A stretch of 64,000 bases of DNA from Alistipes sp. (GTDB taxonomy: Bacteria > Bacteroidota > Bacteroidia > Bacteroidales > Rikenellaceae), in contig JAFSBY010000026.1 of NCBI GenBank assembly GCA_017437045.1, forward strand, positions 1-64,000, read 5' to 3'. Shown one piece after another: positions 16,713 to 25,436 of this stretch. The notes beneath the pieces were generated by a model. That model was not told where the DNA came from. It searched no databases and was given only the letters and a program-made list of their open reading frames with translations. Numbering within the stretch: the first letter of the stretch is position 1; each line of letters begins with the position of its first letter. The position numbers and the translations under genes are program-made.

Positions 16713-18107
16713 ATGAAAGACAAGTACATCGACCTGATTGAACAGACCTTCGATTTCCCGCAAGACGAATTTTCGGTGCAGGATGGTGAGTTGCAATTCT
16801 ACGACATTCCTTTGATGGAACTCATCAAACAGTACGGCACGCCGCTCAAGGTGACCTACCTGCCTAAAATCTCGCAACAGATCAATCGCGCCAAGCGTAT
16901 GTTTAACGTCGCTATGGCAAAAGCCGACTATCGCGGCTCGTACAACTACTGCTATTGCACCAAATCGAGCCACTTCTCGTTTGTTCTGGAGGAGGCGATG
17001 AAGAACGACATCCACCTGGAGACCTCGTCGGCCTATGATATTCACATCATCAAGGCCCTCTACGACGGTGGGATCCTCGACAAGGATCGTTACATCATCT
17101 GCAACGGTTTCAAGCGTCCGCAATATGTCGAGGGTATCGCACAGCTGCTTGACGAGGGCTTCGAGAATACGATTCCGGTGATCGACAACAAGGAGGAGAT
17201 CGACCTATTTGATGCCGCTGTGACCAAGCGTTGCAAGGTGGGTATCCGCATCGCCTGCGAGGAGGAGCCGAAGTTTGACTTCTACACCTCGCGTCTCGGC
17301 ATCCGCTACAACGACATCGTTGATTTCTACAAAGCGAAAATCAAGACCAACAAGAAGTTTCAGCTCAAGATGCTGCACTTCTTCATCAATACCGGTATCC
17401 GCGACTCGGCCTACTATTGGAACGAGCTCTCGAAGTGTATGAACGTCTACTGCGAGTTGAAGCAGATCTGCCCCGAGTTGGACAGCCTGAACATCGGCGG
17501 CGGCTTCCCCGTGAAGAACTCACTCGACTTCCACTACGACTACGAGTACCTGACCGAGGAGATCATTGCCCAGATCAAGAGCATCTGCCAGCGCAACGAT
17601 ATCGAGGAGCCGAACATCTTCACCGAGTTCGGATCGTTCACCGTGGGTGAAAGTGGCGCAGCCCTCTACTCGATCGTAAACCAGAAGCAGCAGAACGACC
17701 GCGAGAACTGGTACATGATCGACTCGTCGTTCATCACTACCCTACCCGACACGTGGGGCATCAACCAGCGATTCATCATGTTGCCGATCAACAATTGGGA
17801 CAAGGAGTATCAGCGTGTCTTCTTGGGTGGTCTGACCTGCGACTCGGAGGATTTCTACAATGCCGAGGTACACACGAATGCCATCTTCCTCCCGAAATTG
17901 GAGCAGGGCAACACGCAGTATATCGGATTCTTCCACACGGGAGCCTACCAGGAGTCGTTAGGAGGTTTCGGCGGCATTCAGCACTGTCTGATCCCCGCCC
18001 CGAAGCATGTGATTATCGACCGCGACAAATCGGACAACGAATATTATACGAGGTTGTTCGCCAAGGAGCAATCCTACCGCTCGATGTTGCGCATCCTTGG
18101 GTACTAA
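16713..18107 (+). CDS. speA: PLP-dependent arginine decarboxylase type enzyme (alanine racemase fold)
   Basis: A 464-residue fold-III PLP decarboxylase close in look to the enzymes annotated as arginine decarboxylase in Flavobacteriia and other Bacteroidota. It would make agmatine for polyamine synthesis. Visible points are YCYCTKSSHF (PLP Lys in the first strand), the HFFINTGIRDS region, LNIGGGFPVK (phosphate-binding glycines), FTEFGSFTVGESG, and GGLTCDSEDFY (catalytic Cys and Asp of the dimer interface). It is shorter than the E. coli biosynthetic SpeA and lacks its insertions. Substrate is not certain; ornithine, lysine or carboxynorspermidine are alternatives in this fold. The last 58 bases of the region are repeated downstream at 18197-18254. 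Confidence 0.85.
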   Translation: MKDKYIDLIEQTFDFPQDEFSVQDGELQFYDIPLMELIKQYGTPLKVTYLPKISQQINRAKRMFNVAMAKADYRGSYNYCYCTKSSHFSFVLEEAMKNDIHLETSSAYDIHIIKALYDGGILDKDRYIICNGFKRPQYVEGIAQLLDEGFENTIPVIDNKEEIDLFDAAVTKRCKVGIRIACEEEPKFDFYTSRLGIRYNDIVDFYKAKIKTNKKFQLKMLHFFINTGIRDSAYYWNELSKCMNVYCELKQICPELDSLNIGGGFPVKNSLDFHYDYEYLTEEIIAQIKSICQRNDIEEPNIFTEFGSFTVGESGAALYSIVNQKQQNDRENWYMIDSSFITTLPDTWGINQRFIMLPINNWDKEYQRVFLGGLTCDSEDFYNAEVHTNAIFLPKLEQGNTQYIGFFHTGAYQESLGGFGGIQHCLIPAPKHVIIDRDKSDNEYYTRLFAKEQSYRSMLRILGY

Positions 18108-18254
18108 AACAACCAACATCGCAAACCTCGTATAATATTACTGGTGTTACCTATCCCCCTAAATCCCCCTTTCTGTAAAGGGGGACTTTGTTTTTAGAGG
18201 TTGTTCGCCAAGGAGCAATCCTACCGCTCGATGTTGCGCATCCTGGGGTACTAA
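18050..18254 (+). repeat. Palindromic repeat element flanked by two copies of the decarboxylase 3' end
   Basis: The gene end at 18050-18107 (58 bases, including the stop) recurs at 18197-18254 with one difference, CTT versus CTG, both Leu. The 89 bases between hold the palindrome CCCCCTTT-CTGT-AAAGGGGG in the context AAATCC...GGACTTTG. They also hold AACCTCGTATAATATT (18124-18139), a perfect 16-base inverted match to 18040-18055 in the coding end. The layout is the same as behind der. Confidence 0.9.
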
Positions 18255-18297
18255 TTACAAAGAAAGGGCTGCCCGGAATGGCAGCCCTTTCTTGTAA
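18255..18297. terminator. Bidirectional terminator between the decarboxylase gene and lpdA
   Basis: TTACAAAGAAAGGGCTGCC (18255-18273) pairs with GGCAGCCCTTTCTTGTAA, with a single bulged base. It is a long stem between convergent genes. Confidence 0.85.
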
Positions 18298-18317
18298 TAG
18301 GATCAAATCTCCTTGCG

Positions 18318-19691
18318 CTACACATGGATGGCGCAGCCCATTGCCTCTTCGGCGGCCTCCATCACCGCCTCATTCATCGAGGGGTGGGCATGGATCGTGC
18401 GTGCCAATTGATGGGCCGTAGCACCTAATGCTTTGGCCAACGTAGGCTCGGCAATCAATTCGGCCACCGTGCCACCGACCAAATGTGCACCCACGAGCCG
18501 CTCCTCGGCATCGAAGATCAGCTTCACAAAGCCATCCCGCTCACCCGCAGCCATCGCTTTACCCGAAGCGGTAAAGGGAAACCGGCCCACCTTGATCTCC
18601 CCATAGCGCTCACGCGCCTGCTCCTCGGTCAGACCCACCGACGAGACCTCGGGCGTCGTGAAGATGCACGACGGGATCGTTGTATAATCAATCGGGGCAG
18701 GTTGCAGCCCGCAAATCGTCTCCACGCAATGGATCGCCTCGGCCGAGGCTACGTGTGCCAATGCCGGCGTAGCAATCAGATCGCCAATGGCATAGACCCC
18801 CTCCACCGAGGTACGGTAATGCTCATCCACGACCACCTTGCCACGCTCCATCGTCACGCCCAACGCCTCGAGACCCAGCCCCTCGGTATTGGCCACAACG
18901 CCCACGGCCGACAAGACCACATCTGCCGTAAGCGTTGCCGGGCCCTTCTTGCCCTCAACAGCCACCTCGCAATGGTCCTCAACGACACGCGCCGATTGCA
19001 CGGTCGTTGCCGTGAGCACCGCAACACGCATCTTGCGGAAGGCACGCTCCATCGCCTTCGAGACCTCCTCGTCCTCCAGCGGCATGATGCGCGGCAGATA
19101 CTCCACCAGCGTCACCTGCACGCCCAGTGCGGCATAGAACCAAGCCAACTCACACCCGATGGCACCCGTACCCACTACGACCATCGAGGCGGGCAGTTGC
19201 TCCATCGTCAGCGCCTCTTTCGAGCTGATGATACGCACGCCATCGACCGGAATCGCAGGCAGCACACGCGGCCGTGCACCCGTTGCCAGGATGATATGCT
19301 CGGCCTCGTAGTGCACCCCCTCCACCTCGACCGTATGGGGCGAGGTAAGACGGCCAAAGCCCTCCAGGAGGTCGATTTGGTGCTTCTTCAGCAGGAAGTG
19401 GATACCCTTCGACATCGTCTCGGCCACGGTACGCGAACGCGCCACCATCGCCTTCAGATCGGGCTTCACCTCGCCCTCAATCTGCACACCATACTGGGCA
19501 GCCTCCTTGGCGTGGCGGTAGATCGTGGCACTCTTGAGCAAGGCCTTGGTCGGGATGCAGCCCCAATTCAGGCAGACACCGCCGACAGCCTCTCGCTCGA
19601 CAAGAGCCACCCGCCGACCGAGTTGCGCAGCCCGTATGGCGGCCACATAACCGCCCGGGCCTGCACCGATGACTATTACATCGTAATTCAT
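18318..19691 (-). CDS. lpdA: Dihydrolipoyl dehydrogenase
   Basis: FAD enzyme that reoxidises lipoamide in 2-oxoacid dehydrogenase or glycine-cleavage complexes. The 457-residue protein has an N-terminal FAD site (VIGAGPGGYVAAIRAAQLG), the redox disulfide VCLNWGCIPTK (Cys 40 and 45), a central NAD-binding motif (MVVVGTGAIGCELAWFY), the second FAD motif VYAIGDL, and the C-terminal HAHPSMNEAVMEAAE with the catalytic His/Glu pair. Its start codon overlaps the stop of the upstream C69 peptidase gene in a TAATG, so translation is coupled. No E1 or E2 genes are adjacent. Confidence 0.95.
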   Translation of the reverse strand: MNYDVIVIGAGPGGYVAAIRAAQLGRRVALVEREAVGGVCLNWGCIPTKALLKSATIYRHAKEAAQYGVQIEGEVKPDLKAMVARSRTVAETMSKGIHFLLKKHQIDLLEGFGRLTSPHTVEVEGVHYEAEHIILATGARPRVLPAIPVDGVRIISSKEALTMEQLPASMVVVGTGAIGCELAWFYAALGVQVTLVEYLPRIMPLEDEEVSKAMERAFRKMRVAVLTATTVQSARVVEDHCEVAVEGKKGPATLTADVVLSAVGVVANTEGLGLEALGVTMERGKVVVDEHYRTSVEGVYAIGDLIATPALAHVASAEAIHCVETICGLQPAPIDYTTIPSCIFTTPEVSSVGLTEEQARERYGEIKVGRFPFTASGKAMAAGERDGFVKLIFDAEERLVGAHLVGGTVAELIAEPTLAKALGATAHQLARTIHAHPSMNEAVMEAAEEAMGCAIHV

Positions 19692-21313
19692 TACTGCACC
19701 ACTTTCAGGATTTCACCCTTATCCTTCGCTACGGCACGCTTCCAAGCCTCCGAGTAGCCCGGCTGCTCGATCTTGCCCGGGATAGCCATCCCGTTGCCAT
19801 TGTCGATAAAGCCGTTCTCGTCCTCGCCCTTCACGTTGCCGTCGATATACTTCACCATGAGGTACTTATCGAGTTTCACCCAATTCTCGAAGAGTTGCTG
19901 AGCCGTGCTGACGCTATATTCCGTAGCAATCTTCTTCACCTTCTTGGGTTTATTGCCCACGTTGGCCATCTGCACATCGATGGTCTTGACCTGCTCCAAC
20001 ATGGCATTCTCCCACTTATCGACCTCGGCACGCACATGCTTACCGATGACATTGTAGCGCAAGTAGGCAAACTGTGCCACGCGGTTCGTGATCCAGAACA
20101 TCGACGTATCGGAGTACTCCAACATCGAGCCGTTGCCCTCTTTCAGACATGCGGGCACCTCTTGTGCATTGACATAGATCGGCGTCAGCGGCGATGTAGC
20201 GGCATCGTCGGTACCAAACCACAAGATGCCCACCTTCTCGGGACGAGCCTGACCTACCAACCAGAAACCGGTCTGCTGGGTAGCCGTAGCACGCTCGTTG
20301 CAGTACTCCACACCGTCCACCTTCCAATACATCGGACGCCAACGATAGGGCAAGCCCTCACCACCGGCACCAATATCGGTCGTCATATCCATCTTCGTAC
20401 CCTCATAGTGGTCGCGCATGCAATCCATCACCTGCTTGGGCGAGATCTTCTTCGAGGGCTTCACCCACAACGGCATCTTGTTGGCCGGATTATGGCCCAT
20501 GGCATAATCCTCATAGCGATCCATATCGTCGGCAATCGTGCGGAAGAAGGCCCACACGCGCGCCTCGCAGCCACGCAAAGCACCAAAATCGGCCGGTGCA
20601 TAGGCATCCGAGAAGCTGAAATCCTTGTTCTCGCCCTTGAACCAACCGAATTTGCGAGCTACATCGGCCACATCGGGGGCATAGAGGCAGTTCTCGGGAT
20701 CATCCCACGGGAAGGTCGTGATGCGAGCCTGGTTGGCGTGTGCCGAGACATAGCCATCGGGGATGCGGCGTGCCACCCACACGATGCCCTTGTCATTCGG
20801 ACCCTTACCGATCAACTCCATGATCCAAGCCTCCTGCTGGTCGATCAGCGAGAAGCTCTCGCCCGACGAGGCATAGCCGTAGGTGTTTGCCAAATCGACA
20901 ATGATCTGAATGGCCTCACGCGCCGTCTTGGCACGCTGCAGCGTGATGTAGATCAGCGATCCGTAGTCAATACCGCCCTTCGGATCTGCCAACTCGGGAC
21001 GACCGCCAAAGGTCGTCTCCGTAATGAAGAGTGAATGTTCGTTCGAATTACCCAACGTACGATAGGTCGTTGCCACCTGGGCAATCTGACCCAGCGGACG
21101 ACCCGAATCCCACTCGCGGACATCCATGAAGGGGGTGTATTTCCCCGGCACATACTGGTAGAGCGAGCCGTAGAGGGCGTGCGAATCGGCGGCATAGGTC
21201 ACCATGTTCGACCCATCGGTCGATGCGCCGCGCGTAATGATAAAATTGGTGCAGGCCGAAGCACTCACATAGAGCAACATCGCCAGCGCCGATAAAAAGA
21301 TGGTCTTCTTCAT
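19691..21313 (-). CDS. C69-family dipeptidase (peptidase U34)
   Basis: A secreted or periplasmic dipeptidase of the N-terminal nucleophile class. The 540-residue protein has a signal peptide (MKKTIFLSALAMLLYVSASA) directly followed by CTNFIITRGASTDGSNM. The Cys becomes the N-terminal catalytic nucleophile, and TDGS is the family hallmark. Further family blocks are RELGNSNEHSLFITETTFGG-like TLGNSNEHSLFITETTFGG, ANTYGYASSGESFSL, and DQQEAWIMELIGKGP. The open frame begins 27 bases earlier, but MKKTIFL starts the signal. It is upstream of lpdA with a one-base overlap and has its own promoter boxes. Confidence 0.93.
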   Translation of the reverse strand: MKKTIFLSALAMLLYVSASACTNFIITRGASTDGSNMVTYAADSHALYGSLYQYVPGKYTPFMDVREWDSGRPLGQIAQVATTYRTLGNSNEHSLFITETTFGGRPELADPKGGIDYGSLIYITLQRAKTAREAIQIIVDLANTYGYASSGESFSLIDQQEAWIMELIGKGPNDKGIVWVARRIPDGYVSAHANQARITTFPWDDPENCLYAPDVADVARKFGWFKGENKDFSFSDAYAPADFGALRGCEARVWAFFRTIADDMDRYEDYAMGHNPANKMPLWVKPSKKISPKQVMDCMRDHYEGTKMDMTTDIGAGGEGLPYRWRPMYWKVDGVEYCNERATATQQTGFWLVGQARPEKVGILWFGTDDAATSPLTPIYVNAQEVPACLKEGNGSMLEYSDTSMFWITNRVAQFAYLRYNVIGKHVRAEVDKWENAMLEQVKTIDVQMANVGNKPKKVKKIATEYSVSTAQQLFENWVKLDKYLMVKYIDGNVKGEDENGFIDNGNGMAIPGKIEQPGYSEAWKRAVAKDKGEILKVVQ

Positions 21314-21337
21314 AGTCTCTAAAATTTGTTTCAAAGC

Positions 21338-21368
21338 CAAAAATACGAAACAAAATGCAAAACGGCAA
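21338..21368 (-). promoter_or_regulatory. Promoter of the C69 peptidase-lpdA operon
   Basis: On the minus strand TATTTTTG (21345-21338) with TTG at 21368-21366, 20 bases apart. Confidence 0.6.
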
Positions 21369-21387
21369 CAAAGTGCAATTTTTTTGT

Positions 21388-21395
21388 TACTTTTG
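21388..21395 (+). promoter_or_regulatory. -7 box of yggS
   Basis: TACTTTTG fits TAnnTTTG, 22 bases before the yggS start. It is back to back with the C69 promoter, whose boxes lie about 20 bases away. Confidence 0.5.
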
Positions 21396-21417
21396 AGGGT
21401 TCAAAGCTGCAAAAAGG

Positions 21418-22086
21418 ATGTCGATAACCACTCAAATAGTCCATCTGCGAAGCTCGCTACCGCCCCATGTCGAGTTGGTAGCCGTCTCCAAGACCCACCC
21501 TGTCGAGGCCATCGAGGAGGCCTATCAAGCCGGCCAGCGTCGCTTTGGCGAGAGCCGTCCGCAGGAGCTGAAGGCCAAATATGAGGTCCTGCCGAAAGAT
21601 ATCTGCTGGCACATGATTGGCCACCTGCAAACCAACAAAATCAAATACATCGCCCCATTCGTCACGCTGATCGAATCGGTCGATAGTGCCCGTCTGTGTG
21701 AGGCCATCGAGCGTGAAGCTGCCAAATGCGACCGCGTGATCGACATCCTGCTCGAAGTGCATGTAGCGGCCGAGGCAAGCAAAACGGGCTGGGAGCCGAC
21801 CGAGCTGATCGCCTACATCGAATCGGGAGCCATCGACGCGCTCACGCACCTGCGCGTACGAGGCATTATGGGCATCGCCTCGAATACCGACGATGAGGCG
21901 GTGATCCGAGCCGACTTCGACCACCTGCACCACCTCTACCAGCAACTGCAACCTCGCTTCGGCAGCTCGTTCGACACCCTCTCGATGGGCATGTCGGACG
22001 ACTATCCGCTGGCCATCGCCTGTGGATCGACCTCGGTCCGTATCGGCTCGATGATCTTCGGGGAGCGTAGCTATCCGCAACCCTGA
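21418..22086 (+). CDS. yggS: YggS-family PLP homeostasis protein
   Basis: Single-domain alanine-racemase-fold protein that binds PLP and keeps vitamin B6 and amino-acid pools in balance. It has no known catalytic reaction. The 222-residue protein has the PLP lysine in VAVSKTHP (Lys 25), FGESRPQE, WHMIGHLQTNKIKY (family signature), LRVRGIMGI, and LSMGMSDDYPLAIACGSTSVRIGSMIFG near the end. Length and motifs are complete. A strong terminator follows. It is divergent from the C69 peptidase gene. Confidence 0.95.
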   Translation: MSITTQIVHLRSSLPPHVELVAVSKTHPVEAIEEAYQAGQRRFGESRPQELKAKYEVLPKDICWHMIGHLQTNKIKYIAPFVTLIESVDSARLCEAIEREAAKCDRVIDILLEVHVAAEASKTGWEPTELIAYIESGAIDALTHLRVRGIMGIASNTDDEAVIRADFDHLHHLYQQLQPRFGSSFDTLSMGMSDDYPLAIACGSTSVRIGSMIFGERSYPQP

Positions 22087-22113
22087 CACGCAATCAGCGC
22101 GATCCTAATATAT

Positions 22114-22149
22114 ATAGGTGCACACGTTGCTGTGCACCTATTTTTTTTG
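22114..22149 (+). terminator. Terminator of yggS
   Basis: TAGGTGCACA (22115-22124), loop CGTTGC, TGTGCACCTA (22131-22140), then nine T. Confidence 0.9.
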
Positions 22150-22196
22150 TTTGCCAAGAAAAAAGTGCAAAACACGCAAAAAATCAGTTCTTTGTA

Positions 22197-22227
22197 TTGC
22201 ATAATACCAAAACTTATCATATATTTG
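22197..22227 (+). promoter_or_regulatory. Promoter of the PspC-PadR operon
   Basis: TTG at 22197-22199 and TATATTTG at 22220-22227, 20 bases apart, 33 bases before the first gene. Confidence 0.75.
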
Positions 22228-22260
22228 CACTTGGTTATAAGTTATTCCACTTTTCACACC

Positions 22261-22767
22261 ATGAAAACCATCGAGACCGTACATATCGCTTCGATCGCCT
22301 TTCAGATCGACACCGATGCGTTAGCGGCTTTGCGGGAGTATCTGTCGGCTATCGAGCAGCAGCTCACGACCGACCAGCAAGAGACGCTCACCGAGGTCGA
22401 ATGCCGCATTGCCGAACTACTCTCCGAGTGGGTCCCCTCCGCCATGCGTGTCGTGACGATCGAGCACATCGACCGTCTGCGGCAGCAGCTGGGCCAACCC
22501 GCCGATTTTGCGCCGGAGGCAGATCCCGAAAAGGGGGCCAACCCGGCAAAGCCCTCTCGCCGACTCTATCGTCCGCGCACGAATCGTTCGATAGCCGGCG
22601 TATGTGCCGGCCTGGCCAACTACTTCAACACAGATCCCACGCTGATTCGCCTGATTGCACTGCTCTCCACACTCTTTGCCGGCTTCACCGTGCTGATCTA
22701 TCTGATCCTTTGGATCGCTATTCCATCTGAAGAGGTAAAAATCATTCAACCCTGTCGCCATGACTGA
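22261..22767 (+). CDS. PspC-domain membrane protein (short)
   Basis: A 168-residue protein. Residues 1-85 are a helical, soluble N-terminal domain (KTIETVHIASIAFQIDTDAL, VECRIAELLSEW) that is also found in the longer PspC protein of this operon. Residues 100-160 are a PspC domain (RRLYRPRTNRSIAGVCAGLA, YFNTDPTLIRL) with a membrane helix (STLFAGFTVLIYLILWIAI). PspC proteins are tied to phage-shock and membrane-stress responses. The frame is open upstream, but MKTIETV fits the promoter and the sister gene. It overlaps the PadR start by eight bases. Confidence 0.85.
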   Translation: MKTIETVHIASIAFQIDTDALAALREYLSAIEQQLTTDQQETLTEVECRIAELLSEWVPSAMRVVTIEHIDRLRQQLGQPADFAPEADPEKGANPAKPSRRLYRPRTNRSIAGVCAGLANYFNTDPTLIRLIALLSTLFAGFTVLIYLILWIAIPSEEVKIIQPCRHD

Positions 22768-23134
22768 AGATAACGTAAAAGCGCAAATGCGCAAAGGAAT
22801 TCTGGAGTATTGCATCTTGGCTATCCTCTCACGAGGAGCCTCGTATGCACCCCGCATCATCACCGAGCTTAAAGCGGCCAACATGATCGTGGTCGAGGGT
22901 ACGCTCTACCCCATTCTGACCCGCCAAAAGAATGCCGGTCTGCTGACCTATCGTTGGGAGGAGTCGCCCCAAGGCCCTCCGCGTAAATTCTACTCGCTGA
23001 CGGCCAAGGGCGAGGAGATGCTCCGCTATTGGGATCAAGCCTGGGCGGAGCTGACCGAGCAGATCGAGAAGATCCGCCACGAGGGGGCAAACATCACCTA
23101 CGAGGAGGAGAGCCGCCCGATCGAAATGTCCTAA
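22760..23134 (+). CDS. PadR-family transcriptional regulator
   Basis: A 124-residue winged-helix repressor. It shows the family opening QMRKGILEYCILAILSRGAS with SYAPRIITELKAANMIVVEG, the recognition region GTLYPILTRQKNAGLLTY, the wing EESPQGPPRKFYSLTAKGEEML and a C-terminal dimer helix. It is translationally coupled to the upstream PspC gene. PadR genes next to PspC and DUF2807 genes form a recurrent Bacteroidota set, probably self-regulated and responding to envelope or compound stress, which is an inference from context. Confidence 0.93.
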   Translation: MTEDNVKAQMRKGILEYCILAILSRGASYAPRIITELKAANMIVVEGTLYPILTRQKNAGLLTYRWEESPQGPPRKFYSLTAKGEEMLRYWDQAWAELTEQIEKIRHEGANITYEEESRPIEMS

Positions 23135-23164
23135 GTATTGTATCATTCTTAACTCTTTAAGACC

Positions 23165-24007
23165 ATGAAAAGCTATATCATCGCCCTGTGGATTGCCCTT
23201 GTCAGCACCCTCTGCACCTATACTTCGGAGGCTGCTCCGCGCTCGATCAAGGGCAGCGGCGTGCTGGTAACGCGCACCGTCACCACCCAACCCTACACGG
23301 CCGTCAAAGCCTCGCGTGCCATCAAGGTTACGATCCAAGAGGGCACCAGCGACCAGATCAACATCGAGGCAGACGACAACCTGATCGACTACGTAGAGAC
23401 GCGCGTCGAGAAGGGATGCCTCGTCCTCACGATCGACAACGACATCCAATCGTTGCGCAACACAACCGTACGCATCACGCTGATGAGCAACGGCGATCTT
23501 GAGGGGCTCCATACCACCTCGGCCGCCTCGATTGAGTGCCGTCCCCAGATTCTTAACAACGAGGTCGATCTGAGCGCCTCATCGGCCGGTTCGATCACCG
23601 CCAACGTCAAGTGCGAGGAGTGCGAGATCGACTGCTCGTCGAGCGGCAACATCCGGGCCGAGATTCGTTGCAACACGTGCGACATTGAGGCCTCCTCGAG
23701 TGGTGAGGTGAAGGCTACGCTCGTGACCCGTCAATGCGACGTCGAGTGTTCGAGTGCCGGCCAGGTGCAACTCAAAGGGGCTTCGCTGCATTGCGAAGCG
23801 GAGTGTTCGTCGGCTGCAACCCTCTCGGCAGCACAATTTGCCGTGAAACACTATCAGGTGGATGTCTCGAGTGCCGGCCATGCGAAAATCTGCTGCGTAG
23901 AGAAGCTGCAGGCCGAGGCATCGAGCGGTGGCTCGATCCGCTACACGGGTGGTTGCCAAGTCACCTCGATGAAGAGTTCGAGCGGCGGTTCGATACACTC
24001 CTTCTAA
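23165..24007 (+). CDS. Secreted DUF2807 head-like domain protein, Cys-rich
   Basis: A 280-residue protein with a signal peptide (MKSYIIALWIALVSTLCTYT, ending near SEA) and a DUF2807 'putative auto-transporter adhesin, head GIN' type right-handed beta-helix. The repeats are seen as alternating strands with SSAGSITANV, SSSGNIRAEI, SSSGEVKATL, SSAGQVQLKG, SSAGHAKICC and SSGGSI. This form is unusually rich in cysteine, with pairs at strand positions such as CEECEIDC and CNTCDIE. That suggests stacked disulfides or metal binding. It lies between padR and the second PspC gene in one operon and is likely periplasmic or surface-exposed. Confidence 0.85.
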   Translation: MKSYIIALWIALVSTLCTYTSEAAPRSIKGSGVLVTRTVTTQPYTAVKASRAIKVTIQEGTSDQINIEADDNLIDYVETRVEKGCLVLTIDNDIQSLRNTTVRITLMSNGDLEGLHTTSAASIECRPQILNNEVDLSASSAGSITANVKCEECEIDCSSSGNIRAEIRCNTCDIEASSSGEVKATLVTRQCDVECSSAGQVQLKGASLHCEAECSSAATLSAAQFAVKHYQVDVSSAGHAKICCVEKLQAEASSGGSIRYTGGCQVTSMKSSSGGSIHSF

Positions 24008-24058
24008 TTCTCCACGCAAGAATATCTACATTTCCCACACTATAAGAATTTTACGAGC

Positions 24059-25303
24059 ATGAACGAAGTTAAGAAATGTTCGCTTGCGGGCATCGCCTTC
24101 ACCATGGACAAAGAGGCCTTCGAGGCCCTGAGCAGCTACCTCGAGACCCTCAAAAAAAGCTATAAAAACAACCCCGACGGCGCGGAGATCGTGGCCGACA
24201 TCGAGGCCCGCATTGCCGAACTGATCCTCACAGCCCAAGATCAGCAACGTGTCGTCGGACTTCCCCTCATCTCGGAGATCATCCGCCAGATGGGTTCGGC
24301 CGAGGATATCCACGAGGAGGAGGGTACACCCACTGCCGAGCCGCAGCACACCACCGAGGAGCGACTGCCCCGCCGCCTCTATCGAGATGGCGAAAATGCC
24401 AAATTGGGTGGCGTATGTGCCGGTGTTGGTCGCTACTTCGACGTCGATCCCGTGTGGATTCGTCTTGCCCTCTTCGTGCCACTGTTGTTGAGCTGTATGA
24501 GCGGTCTGCGCTACATGGATTGGATCGGGCCGCTGATGGGGAACACGTTCGGTGTCTGCGTGATCGGCTACCTGGTGATGTGGTTTGCCGTCCCCGTAGC
24601 CCGCACGGCTCGTCAAAAGCTCGAGATGCAGGGCGAGCGCATCACGGCCGAGTCGATCTCGCGCACGGCCGAGCAGCAAGGTATGCCCGACGGAGAGGCT
24701 AAAACGGTCGTTGCCAGCACCGTATCGGTATTTGGTAAGATCGTCCTGATTCTGCTGAAGATCGCCGCCGGCGTGATCGTCTTCGGCCTGGTTTTGATGG
24801 CCGTAGCCCTGCTCATCGGTCTGATCACGGTCTGCGTAGGTGGTGCGGAGATCATCCCCAACGACCTGACCACAGCCCTCCCCATTCTCGGTATTCTGAC
24901 CGTCTTCCTGCCCATCGTGATGATCATCTACGCCCTGATGTGTCTGATCGCCTCACGCCGTCCCAACGGCAAGATCATCTTGGGCATCTTCATCCTTTGG
25001 TTGCTGAATCTGATTGCGTTGATGGTCATTGCGATCCGCGACGACGTGAAGCCGCAGCTTGAGCACCACGTCGAGGAGGTGATAGAGACCCAAATCGAAA
25101 TCAACGGCGAAACCGTCTCGGCCAACGAGCTCTTTGAGCAGATCGAGCGGGAGGGTAAGTTGAAGGTAAACGGTCCTGTGAAGATCAAATCGAAGCAAAA
25201 CCAAGAGGTCTCGATCGAGATCGACGAGAACCAGCAGGGGGCCAACCTGACGATCGAAGCCGATGGCAAACGGGTCACCATCGAGGCGAACGAACAGCCA
25301 TAA
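24059..25303 (+). CDS. PspC-domain membrane protein (long)
   Basis: A 414-residue protein. The N-terminal soluble domain (residues 1-90, [20 protein letters not shown]) is shared with the short PspC protein. A PspC domain follows ([39 protein letters not shown]). Several more membrane helices come next ([59 protein letters not shown]). The C-terminal charged domain of about 100 residues ([38 protein letters not shown]) probably forms strands outside. It ends the operon at a terminator. Likely role: membrane-stress sensing or sealing. Confidence 0.85.
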   Translation: MNEVKKCSLAGIAFTMDKEAFEALSSYLETLKKSYKNNPDGAEIVADIEARIAELILTAQDQQRVVGLPLISEIIRQMGSAEDIHEEEGTPTAEPQHTTEERLPRRLYRDGENAKLGGVCAGVGRYFDVDPVWIRLALFVPLLLSCMSGLRYMDWIGPLMGNTFGVCVIGYLVMWFAVPVARTARQKLEMQGERITAESISRTAEQQGMPDGEAKTVVASTVSVFGKIVLILLKIAAGVIVFGLVLMAVALLIGLITVCVGGAEIIPNDLTTALPILGILTVFLPIVMIIYALMCLIASRRPNGKIILGIFILWLLNLIALMVIAIRDDVKPQLEHHVEEVIETQIEINGETVSANELFEQIEREGKLKVNGPVKIKSKQNQEVSIEIDENQQGANLTIEADGKRVTIEANEQP

Positions 25304-25369
25304 AACGACTCTCCGCAAACCGCCAAGAGGCTCTTTCCGAAAAAATCGCGACACGAAAGCCGTTCCTTG

Positions 25370-25399
25370 GGGCAGACTTTTTGTAGTCTGCCCTTTTTT
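25370..25399 (+). terminator. Terminator of the PspC operon
   Basis: GGGCAGACT (25370-25378), loop, AGTCTGCCC (25385-25393), then six T. The loop holds the TTG box of the pfkA promoter. Confidence 0.85.
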
Positions 25400-25410
25400 G
25401 GTTATCTTTG
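25381..25410 (+). promoter_or_regulatory. Promoter of pfkA, overlapping the preceding terminator
   Basis: TTG at 25381-25383 and TATCTTTG at 25403-25410, 19 bases apart, 26 bases before the pfkA start. Confidence 0.75.
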
Positions 25411-25436
25411 ACGGCATTTTAGAAGCAAAAACAACT

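Noticed and set aside
16713..18107. Carboxynorspermidine decarboxylase (nspC) as the name of the PLP decarboxylase
   Set aside because: The same fold, but the length and the blocks YCYCTKSSHF and GGLTCDSEDFY agree better with the Bacteroidota arginine decarboxylase group, and no carboxynorspermidine dehydrogenase gene is adjacent.
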